Shown one piece after another: positions 1 to 5,118 of a stretch of 6,141 nt of DNA. Under the pieces are notes generated by a model. The model was not told the origin of the DNA. It saw nothing but the letters and a program-made list of their open reading frames with translations, and searched no databases. Numbering within the stretch: position 1 is the stretch's first letter; the number at the start of each line of letters is the position of its first letter. The stretch is from Acidobacteriota bacterium. Its GTDB lineage: Bacteria; Acidobacteriota; Terriglobia; Acidiferrales; UBA7541. Made by a program: the position numbers and the translations under genes. Location: assembly GCA_003131985.1 (NCBI GenBank), contig PKWH01000149.1, forward strand, positions 7,381-13,521, read 5' to 3'.

Positions 1-555
1 GCGGTTCATCCAGCTCGAACGGAGAACGCCGGCGGAAAGCCGGATGCCGGTGCGGCCCAGGCTGCGAAAGTGCCGGATCCGCCGGTCATTGACCTGACAG
101 GCTACCAACAAATTCTCGCGAAATACCACGGCAAAGCGCTGGTCGTGAATTTTTGGGCCACCTGGTGCGAGCCGTGCCGCGACGAATACCCCTTGATCGT
201 TGAATTGGCCAGCGAATTCAAAGCTCAAGGCGTGAGTGTAATTGGGATAAACATGGATGATGATTCGGACATGAATCTAGTTCGCCGGTTCATCGCGCGC
301 ACGCAACCACACTTCCCGAACTACCGCCAGAAACCCGGAATCGATCTCGACGCGTTCTACCGAGGTGTAAATCCGGACTGGAAAGGCACGATGCCGCAGA
401 CTATTTTTTACACGCGTGATGGACACATCGGCGGGTATTTTCTGGGCACACGGCCCCGTCCCGTTTTCGAGCAAGCTTTCCGCGATCTTCTCGCAAAACC
501 CACGGCCTACAATGATTTGAATCGCGACTCAAGCAATTCAGCCGGACACAGTTAA
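1..555 (+). CDS. TlpA/ResA-like thiol-disulfide oxidoreductase, 5'-partial
   Basis: Thioredoxin-fold thiol-disulfide oxidoreductase of the TlpA/ResA type, which normally works outside the cytoplasmic membrane to reduce or exchange protein disulfides. The frame is open from the first base, so the start and any signal peptide or lipoprotein signal lie upstream of the window. A GTG at 70 is an internal codon rather than a convincing start. The first 25 or so visible codons are rich in Ala, Gly and Pro and look like a linker. The redox motif W-C-E-P-C lies in FWATWCEPC, with Cys codons at 166-168 and 175-177. The cis-proline that packs against it is the Pro of TMPQT (codon 394-396), followed by the usual IFYTRDG strand. 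About 184 residues are visible, so little more than the signal region is missing. The gene ends 23 nt before the hydrolase gene and may be co-transcribed with it. The fold is secure, but the physiological partner (cytochrome c maturation or general redox) cannot be told. Confidence 0.88.
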   Translation, partial: AVHPARTENAGGKPDAGAAQAAKVPDPPVIDLTGYQQILAKYHGKALVVNFWATWCEPCRDEYPLIVELASEFKAQGVSVIGINMDDDSDMNLVRRFIARTQPHFPNYRQKPGIDLDAFYRGVNPDWKGTMPQTIFYTRDGHIGGYFLGTRPRPVFEQAFRDLLAKPTAYNDLNRDSSNSAGHS

Positions 556-578
556 TTTATTCAACGAGGGAATCGTTC

Positions 579-1292
579 ATGCTTCAAACGCGCGGAAACA
601 AACTGACGTGGCTCGGCCACGCGACATTTCGCATCACTACACCATCCGGAAAAGTGATCATCATTGATCCGTGGGTGCAGACGAATCCCATGTGTCCTGA
701 GCCGCTCAAAAAATTCGACCGTCTCGACACTATGCTTATTACGCATGGTCATTTTGACCATATTGCGGATGCCGTGGCGCTTGGAAAACAGTTTAAACCG
801 CAGATCGTTGCGATCTACGAGACGTGCGTGTGGCTGGAATCGAAAGGCGTCTCAAATACGAATGGAATGAATAAAGGCGGCACTCAGCGAGCGGGCGAGA
901 TTGAAGTCACCATGGTGAATGCGATTCACTCTTGCGGAATTCAAGACGGCGATAAGATCGTGTATGGCGGAGAGGCCTGCGGTTACATCATCCGCCTTCC
1001 CGGTGGCCTGAAGATTTACCACGCCGGCGATACCGCTGTTTTTGGCGACATGAAATTAATCGGCGAACTGTACGCTCCTGATCTCGCTCTTCTGCCAATT
1101 GGCGATCATTTCACGATGGGTACGCGAGAAGCAGCCATGGCGATCAGGCTTCTCGGAGTTCACGAAGTGGTTCCGATGCACTTTGGCACGTTTCCACCGC
1201 TGGTCGGACGGCCCGAAGAACTCCGGAAAATCACGCAGGACATTTCGGGGCTTGAGATTCACGCATTGAAGCCCGGTGATTCTATCGGTTAG
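579..1292 (+). CDS. UPF0173-type metal-dependent hydrolase (metallo-beta-lactamase fold)
   Basis: A 237-residue metallo-beta-lactamase-fold protein of the UPF0173 (YtkL-like) family. These are predicted cytoplasmic metal-dependent hydrolases whose substrate is generally not established. Metal ligands are visible in order: the HxHxDH motif in THGHFDH (His56, His58, Asp60, His61), His117 in IHSCG, Asp151 in HAGDTA, and His201 in PMHFGTFP. The N-terminal WLGHATFRI strand and IIIDPW (28-32) are also typical. The length matches the family (about 225-235 residues), so it is intact. The ATG at 579 is preceded by GAGGG at 566-570 with 8 nt spacing, which supports this start. It sits between the thioredoxin-like gene and an O-methyltransferase with short gaps, suggesting one transcript, but that context does not reveal a substrate. 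Family assignment is firm; enzymatic function is unknown. Confidence 0.92.
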   Translation: MLQTRGNKLTWLGHATFRITTPSGKVIIIDPWVQTNPMCPEPLKKFDRLDTMLITHGHFDHIADAVALGKQFKPQIVAIYETCVWLESKGVSNTNGMNKGGTQRAGEIEVTMVNAIHSCGIQDGDKIVYGGEACGYIIRLPGGLKIYHAGDTAVFGDMKLIGELYAPDLALLPIGDHFTMGTREAAMAIRLLGVHEVVPMHFGTFPPLVGRPEELRKITQDISGLEIHALKPGDSIG

Positions 1293-1326
1293 CGATGTGG
1301 ATAAAAGCTGATGAGAGAGGAATAAA

Positions 1327-1956
1327 ATGCCCGGCATTTTGAATGCAAAGGTCGAACAGTATCTCGCGGGGCTGTTGCCCAAGCGCGACGCCATAATCTC
1401 AGACATGGAGCGCTACGCGAGGCAGCATGACGTTCCGATTATTGGCCCTGTGGTTGCACGATCGATCTATCTATTAGCGCAAATTTCCGGCGCCAAGCGA
1501 ATATTCGAGATGGGTTCCGCGATCGGATATTCCACCATCTGGCTGGCGCGCGCCGCAGGCGTGGATGCGGAGGTTTATTACACCGATGGCGACCCGGCTA
1601 ATGCGGCGCGTGCTCGCGCGTACTTTAAACGCGCCGGGGTCGAACAGTGCATCCAAATCATGACCGGCGATGCCGTGAATCTGATCGATCAAGTTCCCGG
1701 CGAATTTGACCTGATCTTCATCGACGTGGATAAACATCAATATCCCGAGGCTTTGCGCAAAGCGGTTCCCCGTCTGCGCTCGGGTGGATTATTAATCACC
1801 GACAACGTACTGTGGTCCGGCCACGTTACCGCAAAGGCGAAGGATCCGAAAACGCGCGCGATCCAACAATTCAACAAGCTGATTTATTCCTCGCGTAAAC
1901 TCTTTCCCGTGATCATTCCTCTGCGCGACGGTGTTGCGGTGTGCCGCAAGTCCTAG
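1327..1956 (+). CDS. Class I SAM-dependent O-methyltransferase (COMT/CCoAOMT-like, family 3)
   Basis: A 209-residue cytoplasmic O-methyltransferase that would transfer a methyl group from S-adenosylmethionine to a hydroxyl, in this family usually on a catechol-like or phenolic acceptor with a divalent metal. Visible features in order: a helical N-terminus (1-50); SAM motif I FEMGSAIGYST (60-70); the acidic ribose-binding end of strand 2 in YYTDGDP (84-90); GDAVNLI (114-120); FIDVDKHQY (131-139), whose Asp133 and Lys136 match the metal and catalytic positions of catechol and caffeoyl-CoA O-methyltransferases; and LLITDNVLWSG (155-165), whose Asp159 and Asn160 complete the metal site. All key residues are present and the length is normal. 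AGAGAGG at 1314-1320 lies 6 nt before the ATG. The 34-nt gap after the hydrolase gene suggests co-transcription. The substrate cannot be predicted. Confidence 0.92.
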   Translation: MPGILNAKVEQYLAGLLPKRDAIISDMERYARQHDVPIIGPVVARSIYLLAQISGAKRIFEMGSAIGYSTIWLARAAGVDAEVYYTDGDPANAARARAYFKRAGVEQCIQIMTGDAVNLIDQVPGEFDLIFIDVDKHQYPEALRKAVPRLRSGGLLITDNVLWSGHVTAKAKDPKTRAIQQFNKLIYSSRKLFPVIIPLRDGVAVCRKS

Positions 1957-2028
1957 AGTTGCTTCCGAGTTTCTACAGATTGAACGTTTGGGATGCTGCA
2001 ACGTTTGTCTTCAGAAAACCGCATTGCG

Positions 2029-2940
2029 TTAAGACCTGGAGAGCAAGTTGCGCAAAAAGAAGGTGAGGTTAGCGGGACGCTCGGCCAGGCGGCGCATGAA
2101 GTAAGGAAACCAGTCCGTGCCGTAGGGAATGTAAATGCGAAGCCGGAAGCCGTCTCGAACAAGCTGCTTCTGCAGATCGGTACGAATTCCGTAGAGCATC
2201 TGGAACTCGAATTGTTCGCGGCCGATATTTTTTTCGCTAGCGAACTCCTTCGTTGCGTCAATCATGGCGGGATCATGAGTAGCGATGCCATGATAAATCC
2301 CGCTGGGCAATATTAGCTTCATCAGCTTCACGTAATTGGCGTCCACGTCTGACTTTTTAGCAAATGCAATATCCGGCGGCTCCTTGTACGCGCCCTTGCA
2401 AAGGCGAAGCCGGCAACCCGCCGCAATCAGATCTAGGACATCCTTCTCCGTGCGGTATAGATACGCCTGCATTACCGTTCCTACGGCGGCATACTTCGCG
2501 CGAACGCGCTTAGCCATTTCGACGGTGCGCTCCGTATAAGGAGAGCCTTCCATGTCGATGCGCACGAAATTTCCCTGAGCCGCAGCACGTGCGATGATTT
2601 TCTCGAGGAGTTCCTGGCACAAACTCTCGCTCAGATCGATGCCGAGCTGCGTGAGCTTAAGTGAAACGTTCGAGTCCAGTTTTTCGCGCTCAATGCGCTC
2701 AAAAATCGCGAGATAATTCTCGGCAGCCTGGCGCGCTCCGGCCTCATCTGACACATTTTCGCCCAGCAAATCGAGACTAGCCAATTGCATCGTGCTGTTT
2801 ACGTTGCGAGCGACCTCGACAGCATCGTCCAGAGTCTCACCGGCAACGAATCGCCGCGCCACGCGCCGGCTCAGCGAATTGTGCATGATCAGCGGCGCGA
2901 GCCGCTTGCTCTCTGAGAGATGCAGAAGAAATGAGCGCAT
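2029..2940 (-). CDS. Proline dehydrogenase (monofunctional, FAD-dependent)
   Basis: A 303-residue monofunctional proline dehydrogenase that oxidises L-proline to pyrroline-5-carboxylate with FAD and passes electrons to the membrane quinone pool, the first step of proline catabolism to glutamate. The beta/alpha-barrel motifs appear in order: SLKLTQLG (93-100), RIDMEGS (127-133), QAYLYRT (158-164), RLCKGAY (179-185), ATHD (220-223), FEFQMLYG (244-251), and the C-terminal proline-binding signature YFMRRLAERPAN (280-291) with the Arg pair 283/284. Length fits the short bacterial form; the bifunctional PutA partner domain is absent, and no pyrroline-5-carboxylate dehydrogenase lies in the window. 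The ATG at 2940 has no clear Shine-Dalgarno. The frame stays open upstream to about 3000 without another convincing start, and the MRSFLLHLSES beginning looks native. It lies 85 nt downstream of trxB on the same strand and may be read from the trxB promoter or one of its own in the gap. Confidence 0.94.
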   Translation of the reverse strand: MRSFLLHLSESKRLAPLIMHNSLSRRVARRFVAGETLDDAVEVARNVNSTMQLASLDLLGENVSDEAGARQAAENYLAIFERIEREKLDSNVSLKLTQLGIDLSESLCQELLEKIIARAAAQGNFVRIDMEGSPYTERTVEMAKRVRAKYAAVGTVMQAYLYRTEKDVLDLIAAGCRLRLCKGAYKEPPDIAFAKKSDVDANYVKLMKLILPSGIYHGIATHDPAMIDATKEFASEKNIGREQFEFQMLYGIRTDLQKQLVRDGFRLRIYIPYGTDWFPYFMRRLAERPANLTFFLRNLLSRS

Positions 2941-3025
2941 CAGAAGGATGCTACGACGAATCGGCGAACAAAGATCGTTGGAACTTGCAGCAAGACGCGA
3001 TTACGCGCAGAGCGAAACAGACGCA

Positions 3026-3949
3026 TCAGTCCTTAAGTCCGGTAAGGAATTTTTCGGCATCAATGGCCGCCATGCAACCTGATCCTGCCGCGGTAACCGC
3101 TTGTCTGTAACGATGATCTTGCACGTCTCCGGCAGCAAACACGCCTTCCACATTCGTCTGCGAGCCGTGGTCAGTGAGCAGATAGCCCGCATCGTCCATC
3201 TTTAGCTGCCCCTGAAAAACTTTCGTGTTGGGGTCATGGCCTATGGCAACGAAAACACCTTCCGTAGCGATGGTCTTCTTCTCATTGGTATCCACGTTGC
3301 GGACGGTAACCATTTCCACCGACTTCTTAGTCACGTCGTGGACTTCGTCAATAACGTAGGGCGTCAGAAATTTAATCTTTTCATTCGCGTGCGCGCGATC
3401 CAACATGATTCTCGTCGCGCGAAACTCGTTACGCCGATGCAGGATGGTAACGCTCTTCGCAAATTTTGTAAGGAAGGTAGCCTCTTCCATCGCGGTATCA
3501 CCGCCGCCGACGACCAGGATGTCGCGGTTGCGGAAAAAGTAGCCGTCGCATGTGGCGCAGGTGGAAACGCCGTGCCCGAGCAAGTGCCCTTCTGATTCGA
3601 TGCCGAGCATTCGCGCCGACGCGCCGGCTGCAACGATCAGCGCTTCGCATTCGTAACTTTCTTTTCCCGCTTCAATTTTAAATGGGCGCTTGCTTAGGTC
3701 CACGGACGTTACCGCGCCGGAGCGAAACTCAGTTCCAAATCGCTGGGCCTGTTTGCGAGTGTTCTCGATCAATTCTGGCCCCAGGATACCTTCCGGAAAT
3801 CCCGGAAAATTTTCGACCATGGTGGTCAGGGCAAGCTGCCCGCCGGGCTCGTAACCGTCCAGAACCAACGGCTTCAGATCAGCACGCGCCGCATAAATCG
3901 CCGCGGTTAAGCCGGCGCATCCGCTTCCGATGATGATTACCTTATGCAC
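3026..3949 (-). CDS. trxB: Thioredoxin reductase (NADPH), GTG start
   Basis: Low-molecular-weight bacterial thioredoxin reductase, 307 residues from the chosen start. This cytoplasmic FAD enzyme uses NADPH to reduce oxidised thioredoxin. It shows an N-terminal FAD-binding GSGCAG (8-13), EPGGQL (34-39), the redox-active CATCDG (Cys131 and Cys134), the NADPH-binding GGGDTAMEEA (148-157), HRRNEFRA (171-178, the arginines that select NADPH), and the C-terminal FAD motif FAAGDVQD (271-278). The longest open frame starts at 3991, but GAGGAG (plus-strand 3956-3961) sits 6 nt before a GTG at 3949, and MHKVIIIGSG is the normal family N-terminus, so 3949 is preferred. One oddity is a Cys in the FAD loop where many homologues have Pro (GSGPAG). 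It is transcribed divergently from the small membrane protein gene, and proline dehydrogenase follows 85 nt downstream. Confidence 0.95.
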   Translation of the reverse strand: MHKVIIIGSGCAGLTAAIYAARADLKPLVLDGYEPGGQLALTTMVENFPGFPEGILGPELIENTRKQAQRFGTEFRSGAVTSVDLSKRPFKIEAGKESYECEALIVAAGASARMLGIESEGHLLGHGVSTCATCDGYFFRNRDILVVGGGDTAMEEATFLTKFAKSVTILHRRNEFRATRIMLDRAHANEKIKFLTPYVIDEVHDVTKKSVEMVTVRNVDTNEKKTIATEGVFVAIGHDPNTKVFQGQLKMDDAGYLLTDHGSQTNVEGVFAAGDVQDHRYRQAVTAAGSGCMAAIDAEKFLTGLKD

Positions 3950-3955
3950 TGAAAT

Positions 3956-3961
3956 CTCCTC
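3956..3961 (-). promoter_or_regulatory. Shine-Dalgarno GAGGAG deciding the trxB start
   Basis: On the minus strand GAGGAG is followed by 6 nt (ATTTCA) and then GTG at 3949. This is near-ideal spacing and is the main reason for preferring the GTG over the upstream in-frame ATG at 3991, which would add 14 residues not typical of the family. Confidence 0.8.
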
Positions 3962-4003
3962 AGGAATTGCTGTCAGCCGCCGATGCGACACCCGAAAAGA
4001 TTA

Positions 4004-4012
4004 ATTGTATCA
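4004..4012 (-). promoter_or_regulatory. Candidate extended -10 promoter for trxB
   Basis: Read on the minus strand this is TGATACAAT, an extended -10 (TG-n-TACAAT, five of six matches to TATAAT). No good -35 hexamer is visible about 17 nt upstream, which extended -10 promoters can tolerate. Transcription would begin near 3997 and give a leader of roughly 48 nt before the GTG start. This is a motif match only. Confidence 0.4.
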
Positions 4013-4075
4013 TTCCATGTCCGCGACGCCATCGTTGTGCGGTGCCATGATACCTGACCGCGCGGTTCGACGCAT

Positions 4076-4098
4076 TCGCGGGATTAAATCGCGGGATT
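4076..4098. repeat. Tandem 10-bp direct repeat (13-bp period) upstream of the small membrane gene
   Basis: TCGCGGGATT occurs at 4076-4085 and again exactly at 4089-4098, separated by AAA. The pair ends 23 bp before the preferred start of the four-helix membrane protein gene and lies in the divergent spacer shared with trxB. Repeats of this kind can be regulator-binding sites; a local duplication without function is equally possible. Confidence 0.6.
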
Positions 4099-4111
4099 GG
4101 CCTGTTTGGCC

Positions 4112-4116
4112 AGAGG
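4112..4116 (+). promoter_or_regulatory. Shine-Dalgarno AGAGG deciding the start of the small membrane gene
   Basis: AGAGG lies 5 nt before ATG 4122. Upstream in-frame starts (TTG 4005, ATG 4017, ATG 4047) have no comparable site, and the two earliest overlap or flank the trxB promoter candidate. A short inverted repeat, TGGCC/GGCCA (4098-4102 with 4108-4112), ends on the first base of this site. Confidence 0.6.
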
Positions 4117-4121
4117 AACGC

Positions 4122-4481
4122 ATGTTGACGTCCGCAAAGCTTTTCCAACTCCTGAATGAATCCATCGTTTTGCTCCTCGGGGCGCTTCTGATACTGCTGG
4201 CGGTCTCCGGGCGCGTGGGATTGCCGGCGCGACCGGCGCCTTTAATTGCCCTTGGAATTGTCTTTATTTACTGGGGCGCGCGCGCTTGGGTACGTCGCGA
4301 GCCCACGCCGGCCCGCTGGCCCTCGAAGATACGCGCCGCTTCGCTTGCGCTGGTCGGCGCGCTTATTCTAGGCATTCCGCTTGTTCCCGCTCGTTACATC
4401 CCATTGCTTCTCGGGCTTGCCGGAGGGGTGCTCGTCTTGCGCGGAGTCCTGGGCGCAGCCCTTTTCGCTCGCAGTGAATGA
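4122..4481 (+). CDS. Small four-helix integral membrane protein, unknown function
   Basis: I do not recognise this 119-residue protein. It is strongly hydrophobic with four likely membrane segments, at about 13-30 (ESIVLLLGALLILLAVSG), 39-56, 73-90 and 92-115. Short Arg/Pro-rich connectors separate them, notably between segments 2 and 3 (RAWVRREPTPARWPSK), which by the positive-inside rule should be cytoplasmic; both termini would then be cytoplasmic too. There are no Cys residues and no obvious catalytic or metal motif. The start at 4122 is chosen because of the AGAGG site and because the first helix begins a few residues later; the frame is open back to 4005. The gene is divergent from trxB and followed 164 nt later by mscL on the same strand. 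The coding call rests on helix periodicity, the ribosome site and clean spacing. Confidence 0.75.
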   Translation: MLTSAKLFQLLNESIVLLLGALLILLAVSGRVGLPARPAPLIALGIVFIYWGARAWVRREPTPARWPSKIRAASLALVGALILGIPLVPARYIPLLLGLAGGVLVLRGVLGAALFARSE

Positions 4482-4529
4482 ACACGCCTGGTCGTATATT
4501 TCGAAAATGTCGAAAGGCCTGCTTCGCTC

Positions 4530-4556
4530 TTGCTAGTCTCGCCGCTTCCCGATAAT
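4530..4556 (+). promoter_or_regulatory. Weak candidate promoter for mscL
   Basis: GATAAT at 4551-4556 matches five of six -10 positions. TTGCTA at 4530-4535 is a possible -35, but the 15-nt spacing is short. Transcription would start near 4563 and leave a leader of about 83 nt before mscL. The rest of the 164-nt gap shows only a small inverted repeat (TTTCGA/TCGAAA, 4499-4515) without a T-tract. Confidence 0.25.
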
Positions 4557-4645
4557 CTCGCTCGCAAGTTCAGGTTCGCCTGTTTAGTTGAATCAGCGAA
4601 CATAAGCCGGAGAATACAGACTCAGGGTTTCAGGAGGACAAGAAC

Positions 4646-5080
4646 ATGCTGAAAGAATTCAAAGAATTCGCGATGAAGGGCAACGTGATGGACATGGCCA
4701 TAGGCATCATCATCGGCGCCGCCTTCGGAAAGATTATCACTTCACTGGTAGGCGACGTCATCATGCCGCCGATTGGCCTTATTCTTGGGCGAGTCGATTT
4801 CTCCAGCCTTTTTCTGAACCTCTCGCATACGCATTACGATTCGCTGGCTGCTGCCAAAGCTGCGGGAGTAGTGACAATCAACTACGGGTTGTTTCTAAAT
4901 ACCGTTATCGATTTTCTGATCGTAGCATTTGTAATCTTCCTAGTGATACGCCAAGTGAATCGCTGGAAAAAACCTGTTCCCGTTGCGGCGCCGGCGACCA
5001 AGGAATGCCCGTATTGTTTTTCTGCAATCCCGATCAAAGCTACGCGCTGCCCTAATTGCACTTCAGAGCTTCGAGCCTGA
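4646..5080 (+). CDS. mscL: Large-conductance mechanosensitive channel MscL with C-terminal zinc ribbon
   Basis: MscL, 144 residues: a homo-oligomeric inner-membrane channel that opens under membrane tension and releases solutes during hypo-osmotic shock. The N-terminal amphipathic helix MLKEFKEFAMKGNV is followed by TM1 with the pore-lining MDMAIGIIIGAAFGKI (15-30) and VIMPPIGLILG (38-48), a periplasmic loop (about 49-75), and TM2 (about 76-102, ending in DFLIVAFVIFLVI). After a Lys/Pro/Ala linker the usual C-terminal helical bundle is replaced by a two-knuckle motif, CPYC (Cys121, Cys124) and CPNC (Cys135, Cys138), a probable zinc ribbon. In E. coli MscL the matching APAPTKE stretch leads into a helix (EVLLTEIRDLL), so the swap falls at a domain boundary. 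AGGAGG at 4632-4637, 8 nt before the ATG, gives a strong start. It converges with the permease gene 38 nt away. Confidence 0.95.
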   Translation: MLKEFKEFAMKGNVMDMAIGIIIGAAFGKIITSLVGDVIMPPIGLILGRVDFSSLFLNLSHTHYDSLAAAKAAGVVTINYGLFLNTVIDFLIVAFVIFLVIRQVNRWKKPVPVAAPATKECPYCFSAIPIKATRCPNCTSELRA

Positions 5081-5118
5081 ACATTCTCGGAAGAGCGGGC
5101 GCCCGTTCAAAAGTCTTA
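5062..5118. other. Convergent gene junction with small inverted repeats; no clear terminator
   Basis: The end of mscL and the end of the permease gene are 38 nt apart. TTCAG(A)GCT-TCG-AGCCTGAA at 5062-5081 can fold into an 8-bp stem with one bulged base over the mscL stop codon, and CGGGCGCCCG at 5096-5105 is a loop-less 10-bp palindrome. Neither is followed by a T-run on either strand, so an intrinsic terminator is not supported. Confidence 0.3.

Noticed and set aside
1983..2007. AACGTTTG direct repeat (1983-1990 and 2000-2007) between the O-methyltransferase and proline dehydrogenase genes
   Set aside because: Only 8 bp, in a convergent spacer, with no palindromic structure or T-run; chance is a sufficient explanation.
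1..3949. The TlpA-like protein and TrxB as one redox system
   Set aside because: They lie on opposite strands in separate transcription units, and act in different compartments by family knowledge; proximity alone is not evidence.
4005..4121. Longer N-terminus for the small membrane protein from TTG 4005, ATG 4017 or ATG 4047
   Set aside because: No ribosome site precedes these codons, the extension is Arg-rich and overlaps the trxB promoter and repeat region, and ATG 4122 has a good Shine-Dalgarno.
4499..4515. TTTCGA/TCGAAA inverted repeat as a terminator after the small membrane gene
   Set aside because: The 6-bp AT-rich stem is weak and is followed by AGGCCTGC rather than T residues.
5096..5105. 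CGGGCGCCCG palindrome as a terminator between mscL and the permease gene
   Set aside because: It has no loop and no adjacent T-tract on either strand.
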